Below, piece after piece: positions 47,361 through 58,625 of a stretch of DNA of 64,000 bases (the first letter of the stretch is position 1; every line of letters starts with the position of its first letter). Source of the DNA: Strongylocentrotus droebachiensis (lineage: Eukaryota > Echinodermata > Echinoidea > Camarodonta > Strongylocentrotidae). The notes below the pieces were generated by a model, which made no database searches, was not told the origin of the DNA, and saw only the letters and a program-made list of their open reading frames with translations. The DNA lies in the NCBI GenBank assembly GCA_035222895.1, contig JAVYIG010007219.1, positions 41,385 through 105,384 of the forward strand, given 5' to 3'. The position numbers and the translations under genes were made by a program.

Positions 47361-49366
47361 GGCACTGCAGCAGGGATATACCTCGTGCATAAAATACATG
47401 AAAATCACGAACGGACAACAAACATGATCTGGCTTTCATATATTTTGATACAATGAGACTATGAAACAAGATAAGGTTTTATTCCAATATCATTTTTGCT
47501 ACCAGAAGTATGAATTTATGAAGTACAGGTTCCGCCCATGGCATTTCTATGAATACATAGACCATGATAAATGCCATTGTAAATATCATACTCATAAGCT
47601 GGCTTTCGTATCATTGATGCATAGTTTTATCAAATAATTGTTGAGGGTAGTAAATGATGTAATCATGGGCATTATACCTAAACATCAAAACGTGCATTTC
47701 TGAATGATATTTGAATAGCATAATAAATTATATTATAATAACTGAAGTCTGACCTATTGTAGTTATTACACATTATACTCTTACATTTTTTCCATTTTAG
47801 TTTGTATATAGTAGAAAGTTGCAACAATTTTTTTCTTTCTTTCTTCTCACTATTTCCGAGAAAAAATAATAAGGGACCTGCTGCTCTAAACAATAAAAGA
47901 AGTACACGGTATTTACCAGCCTGTGTTCGAGCTTCCCTTTAAGGATACCATACCCTCCCAATGGCCAATGTTACCTTCAAGTTCATCCAAGGATAAGTTA
48001 AACCGTATGCGGCTCAAAGTGGTTTGTGAACCATGTGTAATCGATGTAATCTTATTACAGAGGAAGAAAATCAAATTCAAACTAATTATTCTACATGAGA
48101 CGGCATTTCTCCATACGGGATGAGAGTGTGTAGATTTATTTTTTCGGGAGGGGGGGGGGGAGGAGTGTGTATTCGTGTCAGCTCAGAAATAAAGATCCAC
48201 ATGATGTAATCACCATTTTACAGTCTTTTTAGAGAAAGTATTAACAAAAAACAAAGAAGATAGGTACTGTCTTGACGATGCACTACCCTACTTATGCAGG
48301 CAGGGTATCTATATGTGCGCTTTTTAAAGTACACAAAATACTATATTCGGTATTCAACCCCATTCCCGCATATAATCCCCCTAAAAAAAAAATAAAAAAA
48401 AAAATACATAAATTAAATATTTGTATTGGGTCTATAGCACGCGTGGATTTCCAAATATCTGATATCTAATTATCCGGCGTGAAAATCGCAATCCTTTATT
48501 ATGTTTATATCTATTTCTAGACATTATCTGATCATTGAAATTACATGAAAATAGAATGTTATATTAATTCTAACACGAGGAAGGAGGATGGTTATCATGT
48601 TAATGGGATATCGAAGAAGGAAGGATGAGGAGTCTGGAAGTGAATATGAGGATGGGATAAAGGAAAAAACAAGCTCTCAGAAAACAAGAAACCAAATCAG
48701 GTACGGAAATAGACATCACGGCGTGACCTTTCAGAGTTCATACAGATATATCTGATTTAACTCGTCAAATGAGAAGATGTGTCGTAATTTGATTCTTTAT
48801 TATCTCCCTCCAATTTCTCTCGTTCTCTCTCTCTCTCTATCTCTCTCTGCACTCCTCCAAATTTGTTATCTGTCTTATCTTCTCTATATCTTTCAATCAG
48901 ATTAGACACAAAATAGAGACAATTGAAGGAAAGGGAACAAGACTCCTTTCAATCGTCCTTTCTCTTTATTATTTTACATTCATCTCCACTTTGCTGCCCT
49001 CTTTTTATGACAGCTGCATGAGTAAGTTTTAACTAGAATTTTTCCACCCCCACCCCCTTCCCCCTCTCTCTCTCTCTCTTTTTCTGTCGCTCTCTTCTTC
49101 TTTAACTGCATGGCTAATCTTTCTAGAAACTTTCCTTCACAGGAGCTACTGTATACAGTAAAAGAAAGGGAGACCGAATAAAGCCAATAACTGATATTTC
49201 CATCTTAATTTGCACTTTCTTCTCTTAATCCATGAACTACGTATATAGTACTCTCTCCACTCTATCTTGCCCTTTCTTTCTTTGCATGTCTGTGGATGGA
49301 TGCAACGGCTTCCACGTACCTGCAATGTTTAACCGTACGACGATGTACAGGACAATGGAAGGCACT
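47361..49366. other. Intergenic, no gene seen
   Basis: Unique AT-rich sequence with short (CT)n runs near 48,823-48,848 and 49,066-49,083, A-rich runs near 48,385, and a G12 run near 48,150. No ORF with a domain signature was found. Confidence 0.4.
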
Positions 49367-49370
49367 TTAA

Positions 49371-49891
49371 AGGGACTTGGTAACATTGTTCAGATGAGAG
49401 AAAATGGTGCTAAGGTAGTGATTTCAATGCTATATGTACAATTAAAGATAGTCTGAAAGTTTGAGTGAAAACGGACCATTAATAATGGTATAGATTGGGA
49501 AAAACAGTTCTGATCGATTCCTTCATTCCCCCAACTATATAATTACAATTTAATTACATTTTAGGTGAATCTAAATCGTCACAAAGCAATGAATTAGCTC
49601 TATACACCATTCCAAAAATTTAAGTGTTGAAAGATTTTTAAAAGCCTGTTTTATGTTTTTTTCATGGAAAAACGGTTGAAAAAATTCAAAAATGATTGGG
49701 AGAATATACTGTTAATCACTGTGTTGCACAGTGACACCTTCTAGGTAAACCATAGATATCTTTGTGGTTTGAGATTTATTTTCAGGATTTGTTGCATGTT
49801 AGAGGGTTAGTACTGTAGAAGGAATAAGTAAAATTTCAAACAAAAATTATGCAATTTTTTAATCAACTTTCAACAATGTTACTAAGTCACT
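49371..49891. mobile_element. TTAA-flanked MITE, ends AGGGACTTGGTAACATTGTT
   Basis: A 521 bp element is flanked by TTAA at 49,367-49,370 and 49,892-49,895. The left end is AGGGACTTGGTAACATTGTT; the right end read inward is AGTGACTTAGTAACATTGTT (18/20). It shares its termini with the 17 and 47 kb copies but has a different interior, as expected of MITEs mobilised by one transposase. No ORF. Confidence 0.85.
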
Positions 49892-49895
49892 TTAA

Positions 49896-50425
49896 TGATT
49901 GATAAGAGTTATAATGGTGGGAAGGGGCGGAAGTGTGGTTAAGGTGGGGGCTCTCATCAGACGGAACACTGTTTTTTTCCTCCGGGACAAACCCAGAGGA
50001 GAATATCCCATCATTTCCTTCGTACACAACATCGTGAGGATGAGAGGAGGGGACGTCATTTTCTGCACATTTCCTCTCTCCGTTCATGCGTGGGAGGAGG
50101 GTACATCCTACGGGAAATTGAGAGTTTGTTTAGCAGGTGCCTCCAAGTCTTACACACAACCTTACAGTAACCCCTGGAAACAGAAAAGTGTTTAGAAGGT
50201 AATAATAATAGAATAATCTGAAAGATGAGGACAGTACGTAATCTTAGGCTGTTATCTTATTTCGCTTGTAGAATGTATACTTTCCTTTTTTAATTTTTTT
50301 AATTTGAAGACGGTGTTTATAAGAAGAAAAACAAATCACTTCACCTATAATCTAGGTATGAATTTCATGAATTTAAAATCAAGTTTTTTAAAAAGATAAA
50401 TGAAACAAGTTTTTAGAAAGACGGG
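49896..50425. other. Intergenic, no gene seen
   Basis: An ORF at 49,899-50,195 (+) encodes 98 residues with no recognised family. The remainder is AT-rich. Confidence 0.4.
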
Positions 50426-50505
50426 CGGGAGGGAGAGAGAGTATGTGTGTGTGTGTATGTTAAAAAAAGTATGTGTGAGAGAAAGAGAGAAAGAGCAAGA
50501 GATAG

Positions 50506-50564
<59 letters not shown>

Positions 50565-50672
50565 TAGAGTGTGTGTGAAAGAGAGGTAAAGAGAGAGAGA
50601 GAGAGATAGAGTGAAAGAGAGATAGAGAGAGAGAGAGAGAGAGAAAGAAAGAGAGAGAGGGAGAGAGAGAAT
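50426..50672 (+). repeat. Compound (GA)n/(GT)n/(TA)n microsatellite
   Basis: GA, GT and GA runs lead into about 25 TA dinucleotides (50,511-50,560), then GTGTGTG and a long (GA)n to 50,670. The 109-codon minus ORF across it is an artefact. Confidence 0.97.
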
Positions 50673-53051
50673 GGGGGTAATGAAAACTTTGAAGAACTAA
50701 AATAGGTGGGCTGACAATATTATTGTATATAGCGATGTTCACATCTAAATAAGATTACATTCTGCGAAACGCACTAAATATAGATGACAGCTAAAGCACT
50801 TACCTCAATCTCTGTCTCACTCTCTCTTTCTTTGTCTCTGTGTATTTATTTGTCTCCCAATCCCCTCTCTCTTTCTTTCTCCTTATTTCGTTCCCCTCTC
50901 TCCATCTCTTCGTCTTTTTCTTTCTCCCCTCTCCCAAGTTTGCCACCCCCATTCTTATCCATTCATCTCTTTCCATCCTTCCACATCTCTGTATTTTCTT
51001 TTTCCTTCTCTCCCACAGCCCCTTCTTTTCACGCTTGCACGAACTCGTTTCTGGATGCCAGTGATAATACGATTACAATCATGCATCTAATCGCCTTGGG
51101 ATAATTTTCTCCTGTAAATGTCATCAGACATCGTCGATATGGCATAAACGATTAAATCTGGAAGGCTTGACCTCTCCCTATTATGCTCTTAGGATTTAAT
51201 AATGCCAGGTCACAAATATAATGGATTAATGTGTTTATCTTTTCTGTATCCGTAGGTAATATCCGTAGGCCTATTTGCTTGTTTTTCATTAGACTTGCTA
51301 ATAGAAACATCCCCTCCGGGTTAGTTTAGACAACCTTTTTAGCCCCGTATAATTCACCACAGCGTTATAAAATTAGTTTTAACCCGAGTCTTCGAGTTTG
51401 AGGCAAGACAACTAAACAGGGTTCTAAAAGCATTAAGAGATTTGTCCCTTTTTTAAATACTTTATCTCCTCTATGTTCTGTATTTGCGTCACCTTCTACA
51501 GGCGCTCGAGAGCTCCCTTCTCTCGTATTGTTTTTATAGCCCCTTTGGTTTCGCTTATTATCTAGCTGACTCAAGCTTCTCTCGAGAAATTGCCAGAGCT
51601 TTACTTTCAAAATTACTTCTATCTTCGGAATCACTACTTGCACAACCAAAGCCTATTTCACGGATCCTTCCTCTTTATCCCCACAATGCACCACCCACCC
51701 TCTTAATCATTCTGCAGACGGAGATTGCACCGATAGCGATTCTTTTCGCGCCTTCATGTAGCGCGCTCTCACCCTATCGTTGAGACCTGATATCGTTCCT
51801 TCGTCGTCTGCACCAAGGGACAGCTCGTCCCGGCGATCTAGATTTTTCGAGCCTAAATGAAAACACTGTATCGCAATGAGAAGGTGATGAGGGAAGTGTG
51901 AAAAGTACGGAATATTAATATGTTCTCTCTCCTCCTCCGCCTACTTTCTGTCGCCACCCTCTCAGTCTCTGCCTAACTCCCAATGTTTGATAGGTCTACT
52001 CTCACCAGTATACAGCTTTCTTCTGATTGTCAATAGTGTATCTTTTGTTGGAAATAAAAGATGTATTGCTCAAGCGAATATATATTTAATTTCATGAACT
52101 ATAACAGATATAAATAACGACATCTGTCGACAGTGGATTCGATTCACCAATGATATTCATTTCTTCCCTCCCCGCACATATTTTCTTGTTATTAATCTGA
52201 GCATCCCACTACAGGCTCAGGTATCTTGCTTGCATCCAGTCAGTCATCATTTCAATATAAAATGGCCAATTTGAAGGCATCCACAGAAGAACAAACGGTA
52301 GTTGAACCGAAGAATGGGGGACACGGGGAAGGGGGTAGGCCTACATCCCCACCTTTTCGATACTCCTAGTGTCCTTTTACACTTTGAAGTGATTTGATCA
52401 GACATGCATACTAACAGAGGACTACTTTGACTGTTCATCTAAAATTCATAACCGCCTCCGAATTCATGTAAGCCTAAAGTGGTTCTTAATGTAAATAAAA
52501 TTAAAATTATCAAAATATACTTAGTTTGAAGGGAACGTTGATTTCTAGTAAAGGTGAAAAATTACTTTATGAGCTTCACATTTTTTAAATGTTAGTCTAG
52601 AAGTATACTTATGTACTATACATAACGAACCTTTTCCAATAATTTCTTTGACCAGAAGTTAACTTTATCTTGAAATGTATGCCCTATTAAACTTCTTTGT
52701 AGTGGGTTAAATTCCTGTCACCAGTCTTTACTTGCCATTCGAAAATATCAAAAGTTTGTTCATTACAAGTGGCTTTCACAAAAAGGTTTAGGGTTATTGT
52801 GCAAGGCACTTGTAACCCCGTCCCATGAAAAAAAAAATCTCATTAAATGTACCATTTATCCTTGTTTAAAGAATGCGTCCCTTTCTAGAATAAATTAAGA
52901 TAAAAGCCATCTCAATTGCAACCTAAAATCACTGTTTGGGGGAAAGTATCATTAATACTTGCGTTCTATTAGAATTGAAGATTACCCTCTACGTCAAAAA
53001 CATTACAGTTGACTGCATGTTTCTTGCCCAAGATCGTGATCATTAGGCATA
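50673..53051. other. Intergenic, no gene recognised
   Basis: Pyrimidine-rich sequence at 50,810-51,030. ORFs of 94-106 codons (50,784-51,104; 51,365-51,783) have no recognised domain. The region 51,480-51,850 is less AT-rich than its surroundings and holds overlapping ORFs on both strands, but no motif allows a call. Confidence 0.35.
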
Positions 53052-53052
53052 A

Positions 53053-53294
53053 TGATGATGATGATGATGCTGCTGATGATGATGATGATAATGCAGAGAG
53101 CGATGAAGATGACGATGATGATAATGCAGAGAGCGATGATGATGATGATGACGCCGAGAAAGATGATGATGATGATGATGATGATAATGCAGAGAGCGAT
53201 GATGATGATGATGATGCCGAGAAAGATGATGATGATGATAATGCAGAGAGCGATGATGATGATGATGATGCCGAGAACGATGATGATGAACATG
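53053..53294 (+). repeat. (GAT)n array with GCAGAGAGC / GCCGAGAA punctuation
   Basis: Runs of GAT trinucleotides are separated at regular intervals by AATGCAGAGAGC and GCCGAGAAA/C modules, giving a higher-order unit. One frame reads as Asp runs punctuated by NAES and AEKD, the others as Met or Ile runs. This follows from the repeat and is not evidence of a protein. Confidence 0.95.
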
Positions 53295-53301
53295 ATGTAG
53301 A

Positions 53302-53452
53302 GGTGTCGTGGTCGAGTGGATACGTCGCCGGACTGTAGATCGCAAGGTCCGCGGTTCGAGTCCCGCCGCGACACTAATGTCCTTTGGCAAGACATTGATC
53401 TACATTTGCCACACTCAATCCAGGTGATGTAAATGGGTACCTGGCAGGAATT
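53302..53452 (+). mobile_element. tRNA-derived SINE, tRNA-Tyr-like head
   Basis: A tRNA-like head spans 53,302-53,376. Box A TGGTCGAGTGG is at 53,309-53,319 and box B GGTTCGAGTCC at 53,353-53,363. The GGTGTCG/CGACACT ends pair as a 7 bp acceptor stem. The anticodon loop CTGTAGA would give anticodon GTA (Tyr). The T stem has lost a base and the anticodon stem has mismatches, so it is not a functional tRNA. The body follows with TGTCCTTTGGCAAGACATT, CATTTGCC, CCAGGTGATGTAAATGGGTA and CCTGGCAGGAATT. This is a pattern common to marine invertebrate SINEs. The element then runs into an ATC/ATT repeat. Confidence 0.8.
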
Positions 53453-53998
53453 ATCATTATCATTATCATGATGATGATGATCATCATCATGATCATGATA
53501 ATGCAGAGAGCGATGATGATTATGATGATGATAATGTGGAGAACGATGATGATTATGATGATGATCATGCAGAGAGCGATGATGATTATGATGATGATAA
53601 TGTGGAGAACGATGATGATTATGATGATGATCATGCAGAGAACGATGATGATAATGATGCCGAGAAAGATGATGATGATGATGATAATGCAGAGAGCGAT
53701 GATCATGATGATCATGATCATGATAATGCAGAGAGTGATGATGATGATAATGATGCCGCGAACGATGATGATGATAATGCAGAGAGCGATGATGATGATG
53801 ATAATGATGCCGCGAACGATGATGATGATTATGATGATGATAATGTGGAGAACGATGATGATTATGATGATGATAATGCAGAGAGCGATGATGATGATGA
53901 TGATGATGATGATGCCGAGAAAGATGATGATGATGATGACGATGATGATGATGATAATGCAGAGAACGATGATGATGATGATAATGATGCCGAGAAAT

Positions 53999-54030
<32 letters not shown>

Positions 54031-54482
54031 AATGCAGAGAGCGACGATGATGATGATGATAATGCAGAGAGCGATGGTGATGATGATGATGATGATAATG
54101 CAGAGAGCGATGATCATGATGATCATGATCATGATAATGCAGAGAGTGATGATGATGATGATGATGTCGAGAACGATGATGATAATGCGGAGAGCGATGA
54201 TGATGATGCTGATGATGACTAATGCAGAGAACGATGATGATGCTGATGATGATGATGATAATGCCGAGAACGATGATGATGATGATGATGATGATGATGT
54301 CGAGAACGATGATGATAATGCGGAGAGCGATGATGATGATGCTGATGATGATTAATGTTTAGAGCGATGATGTTGATGATGATGATAATGCAGAGAACGA
54401 TGATAATGATGATGATGATATTGCAGAGAACGATGATAATGATGATGATGATAATGTAGAGAACGATGACGATGATGACAAT
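53453..54482 (+). repeat. Long (GAT)n compound array
   Basis: About 1 kb of GAT/CAT/AAT trinucleotides with GCAGAGAGC, GCAGAGAAC, GTGGAGAAC and GCCGAGAAA modules every 25-45 bp. Blocks such as GATCATGATGATCATGATCA recur at 53,480, 53,700 and 54,110, showing segmental duplication. It begins at the 3' end of the SINE, whose ATT/ATC tail is the likely seed. Long open frames on both strands (up to 295 codons) are explained by stop-free trinucleotide repetition. Confidence 0.95.
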
Positions 54483-54580
54483 GGAGACTTTCCAATGCTC
54501 GTATCGAGCTCTCAATCTGTTCAGGTATTTAACTTGCGTTTCGCAATTTGATAGAAGATACCCAAAATGATTGAACACAA

Positions 54581-55075
54581 AGGGATAGTTGAGTTTTGTT
54601 GCAGAAGGCGCTACACAAAAATGTGTTTTGAGGGGTTTGATAATGAAAAAATGAGTGACAAATTTGAAAGAACATACAATTTAAATGACTAAATCATCTT
54701 TGTTTAATGATAATCGGTTCAGAGACTGCTGAAATATTCATAAATGTAACTATTTCTAATATATTTTGTGGGGCACCACAAACATTCGATAATTTTGGCT
54801 TTTCATGTTGGTTATAATACGCACAACAAGCAGCCCCGTGTATTGTTATTATTTATTAATTAATTAACGGTCAATGTATTCATTTGAAAGTGGAGCTGAT
54901 TTGGTACTCGTATTTAATCAAAATTTTTTGACACATTTTGGGGTCTAAAATTACCGTCAGAGCAGTTTTAGGTCCGAAAAGGGCACTAGAAAATGATTGT
55001 CATGAATAAGAATAAGAGCAATAACCATGCACTTTAAAGGCATTTGCGGTCTTAATTAAGAAATCAACTATCCCT
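54581..55075. mobile_element. MITE with ends AGGGATAGTTGA, sharing a TTAA
   Basis: A 495 bp element. The left end AGGGATAGTTGAGTTTTGTT and the right end read inward AGGGATAGTTGATTTCTTAA are inverted. TTAA follows directly at 55,076-55,079. The left flank is ACAA, so the left duplication has decayed or the insertion was atypical. No ORF. Confidence 0.65.
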
Positions 55076-55079
55076 TTAA

Positions 55080-55710
55080 AGGGCCACTCTAACCCAACTA
55101 ACATAGCCTTTTAAAACACGAATTCAGCTTTATTTATATTCCAGCCAATGATTTTTCAGAAAATCTCTAAATTGACCAAAAATTGATAATAACCATCTAT
55201 TTTTTGCAGATCTCACGCTTGCTGGGCTACGCCCCTCGAAAAAGGTAATACGGTCACGTGGCTTGATGACGCATTTTACGTCATTGCAGGAATGTCCTTG
55301 TATTTGTTCTACAACTAAGGATCTTCCAATCTCATTGTAATTCATGATAAGGAATGACGAAATTGCCAGAAACGTACTGGGATTATCAAGTGCATATTAT
55401 TTTTCGGATAAATGTCTTTTTTTCAATTAATATCATAGTTTGCCTTTTAAAGACATTTTAATGCCCAAATCACCCTCCTTTTCACCGGAGAGGCTCCTGC
55501 AGTTACGTCATTATGCTGTCGCGCAATACAGATCCGAAAAATGGGCTTTTTCTTTCTTTCCTGAGCATTCTGAGTCGTCATTTTCAAAATTAGATTCCAG
55601 AGTTATTGATGATTTCTAAGAAAAATCAGTGTCATGTTCGGAATCTCTGTCAAAAATCATTTTACATATCTTTTTTTCATATTCTAGCCCGTTTTGGTTA
55701 GAGCGGCCCT
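55080..55710. mobile_element. TTAA-flanked MITE, ends AGGGCC(A/G)CTCTAACC
   Basis: A 631 bp element between TTAA at 55,076-55,079 and 55,711-55,714. Left end AGGGCCACTCTAACCCAACT, right end inward AGGGCCGCTCTAACCAAAAC. The interior contains GACGCATTTTACGTCATTGC and a CCGGAGAGGCTCC hairpin. The 71-codon minus ORF at 55,130-55,345 is incidental. Confidence 0.85.
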
Positions 55711-55776
55711 TTAAGCTGAATTATACCAGGCAATATTTTGGGATTTGCTTGGCATATGCATTTTTAGTTTAGAAAA

Positions 55777-55854
55777 GTCAATAACCAAAATAATCTGACT
55801 CAGATAAAGCATGTGCAATATTTAGGTTTTACAATTGATGAAACGCTCACATGC
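55777..55854 (+). pseudogene. Small LINE reverse-transcriptase fragment
   Basis: 26 codons read VNNQNNLTQIKHVQYLGFTI followed by DETLTC. The pattern I-x-H-V-x-Y-L-G-x-x-I-D-E-x-L-x-W/C is the conserved segment just after the palm domain in Jockey/CR1/L2-type LINE reverse transcriptases. It corresponds to FLGLTMDEHLSW in the LINE at 62.2 kb. No intact neighbouring RT sequence was found. Confidence 0.5.
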
Positions 55855-56955
55855 TTATACACAATGCTTATCTTCATAGAATACTAATTCTACACAAGAA
55901 TGATAGGCGTGTCATCTTTAACGCTTCTGGAGATCCTTGTCGAAATAATAATAATAATTATTATTATTATTTATTCGGCAAAACAAAGAAAACTATTGAA
56001 TACAAAACAAGAGTACATTTGGAAAAGAGTCACATGGATGCCGGAAAAAGAAAAAGAATAACTAAATACCTGAAACCCGAGCAAACATTTGGAAATAAAA
56101 GCATATAATAGGAATAAAAATTTGTCTGTAAAGGATTTCAAAGAACATATCTTACACAATGGCATGTGAGATAAAGTAATACCATATGGCACTTGTGTAC
56201 GAAGAAGAGTTGGTTTCTGTGGCTTAGGAAAGTATTATGTCTATTTAAAAAAACAAAATGTGAAGGTATAGAATCTGTCGATTTTATCAACAAAGCAACG
56301 AGTCAACATGTTGTGAATGATGAAAACAAATTATGGAAATAGAGATAGCTGTGTGTAAAATGTTTACCCCATTTCATCGCTGCTATACAGGCCGCATTTC
56401 ATTTATGAGCTATTTTTATAATTACTTTTTCAAAGCTCCGCGGGCAGCACCAGAAGAGTTCGCGGTTGGCCATCCGTGTTACTGATATGGTAACAATAAT
56501 ACAACGATGAGGTATAACATATTATTTATGAATCACTGTGTAATCAACAACGATATGATCATGATTTGATTGGAGTTTGAAAGCTCTCTCCCCCTTTTCC
56601 TATATTTTCTCTCTCTCTCTCTCTCTCACTCTCTCTCCCTCTATCTCTTCCGTCTCTTTCTGTCTGCCCTATGAGTGTGTCTGTTTCTATTTCTCCTGCA
56701 TTAACACATCGATATCTCCCATAAAATATAAAGAAACTGTTCCTCTGCATATTCTACCCATCTCCTCTCCTGCGCTTGTGAATATGGGAAATTTATGGGG
56801 TTGTAGTGCAATATGTTGAAGATAAATTATTTACATTTGTTTATCGAAAATAATATGTTACAGAAAATGATTTATATCGATATAACCTCGGTCAGTTTAT
56901 GTACCAGTTAAATAATAATACGCTACCCTCAGGCTTCAATTTAATATTCATCAAA
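55855..56955. other. Intergenic, no gene seen
   Basis: Includes a self-complementary (AAT)n(ATT)n microsatellite at 55,945-55,975 and a (CT)n run at 56,610-56,640. A GCGGGCAGCACCAG segment near 56,440 is locally GC-rich but not recognised. Confidence 0.4.
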
Positions 56956-56965
56956 AATAAAACTA

Positions 56966-57233
56966 TATTCAAATACCCCCACACGCCAATCTGACAAATT
57001 CTACCTGCCATTTTTGGACAATACTTGATTATAGCATCAAGAATGCCCCTAGTTTAAATTCTTTTAAATTCAAATTTAAAAAAAAATCTTTTCTGCGTGA
57101 TTACCAAGCGTCAGCTCTCCCTCATTCAATTAAGTTCACTCAATGATATACTCATTATATTTTCATTTATTTTATACTGCCATCCGTATTCCGGTCGGTC
57201 CGCGTTTTGTTGTGTGTGTTAATAGGTAAGAGC

Positions 57234-57274
<41 letters not shown>

Positions 57275-57600
57275 CCTTGTCTCCCTTCTTTCCCTGTCCC
57301 TTTCACTCCTTTTATGTTATATCTATCCGGCTTATGTAATTGAGCGTTCCCTTAAAATTGATATACTATTTTTGCGACTATATCTTATAGGGGGCTGCAA
57401 TCTACAAGCCCAGCTTTTCAGCAGTCCCCTCCATGACCAAACCGTTTCATATGCCTGTTGTACAATGCGGACCAATTGCAATTATTTTGTTAAGTTGTAT
57501 TGTTTTACTTGTACAAAGCGATCCCATGTAAAAAAAAAAAATATTTTGTTGGAAATGGAAATAAAAATGAAAACAACAAAATTAAAATAACATTTATTTG
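56966..57600 (+). pseudogene. Decayed LINE ORF2 C-terminus and 3' UTR
   Basis: A frame at 56,966 reads NTPTRQSDKFYLPF, matching the Y-x-T-R-Q...P motif. After a deletion/frameshift, 57,033-57,110 reads SIKNAPSLNSFKFKFKKKSF, matching the (WNSLPD)SIK...SLxxFKxxLK end of CR1/L2-type ORF2. A 3' UTR follows with GGGGGCTGCAATCTACAAGC, CCAGCTTTT...CAGTCCCCTCC blocks and an A-rich end with AAATGGAAATAAAAATGAAA. It is interrupted by a (CT)n microsatellite at 57,233-57,273. Confidence 0.6.
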
Positions 57601-58625
57601 AATTGAAAGGTCTTAAACGGATAAAACAAATTTGGCCAACAACAACAAAACATGGATTTTAACATTCTTTCAAATTTTGGCCAAAAATGACGTTTTTAGT
57701 ATAACAAAAAATTTAAAAGGGGCATGGCATCCACCCGTATCTTATCCCTTAGTATTATTGCAACATCTTTAGCATGGATGCCATGATTTTTTTTTCTAGA
57801 GCCTTTTTTTTTTGGGGGGGGGGCTGGTCTAGTATATTTTTGTAGTTTTATTTTAATTTTTTTCCACCATTGCGGCACAGAAAGAATATAAGACATTACA
57901 AAACTGAAGTTGAATATGAATTGTTTCTCCTTTATATTCACAAACATTATGATGAAAATGAACATAAATTCTTTTTAACCATCAAACATAACAAATCACA
58001 ATATCGAACGAATTCATCATCATGAATAACGTTATAACGATAAAACATTTGTACATCTTTTCAAATATCACCAAACATATGTTTTGATTCTAAGAGTACT
58101 TACAGAAGGACCCCCTAATAGTGCTTCATTTTGAAAGTTTTCAAACTTAAATATAAATAAACCTGAAACATGTCAAGTGTGTCAACTAGAACTGTGCCAT
58201 TAAAAACCCCAAATCAATCCTAAATCGTCACGAACAAAAAAACAGAATGTGTTTCTTTAGATGAAAATGGAGTCATTTATTACAATATATGGCAAAAGCC
58301 TTCAAAAATTCTTTGAAGCGACCCTTTGAATTTACTACTAAGTGAACTTTTACTCAATTTTCTTTTAATGTGAACTTGATATGAATTCATTTTTTCCTCC
58401 ATTAAATAAAAACCAAAGAGCAAATAAACTTTGACTTCTATTGTAATGTACATTTTGAGCAAATCACCTTGCCTACTACAGGCCTTTGGCATGTATTCAG
58501 TTTATTTCAATGATATGAAGTATCATAGCCACCTCCTACCCGCAAAGTGATGTCGTATGATGGATGTGATTCGTAGCGCGAAGGACGGTAGTACATGTAC
58601 ATCCGTGTTTGACGTGAACCCAGGC
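57601..58625. other. Intergenic, no gene seen
   Basis: AT-rich unique sequence with T/G homopolymers at 57,787-57,825. Minus ORFs at 57,696-57,965 and 58,280-58,492 have no recognised domain. Confidence 0.4.

Noticed and set aside
47929..47950. CCCTTTAAGGATACC as a MITE end
   Set aside because: An isolated TTAA context without matching inverted sequence on either side.
50413..50742. 109-codon minus ORF with Ser/Leu repeats resembling a membrane protein
   Set aside because: A translation of (GA)n/(TA)n/(GT)n microsatellites.
53302..53376. Functional tRNA-Tyr gene
   Set aside because: Box A and B are good, but the T stem is short by one base and the anticodon stem is mismatched. A SINE body follows directly.
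53374..54355. Very long ORFs (228-295 codons) on both strands, Asp-, Met- or Ile-rich
   Set aside because: They follow from stop-free (GAT)n/(ATC)n repetition. No non-repeat coding sequence, start context or splice structure supports a protein.
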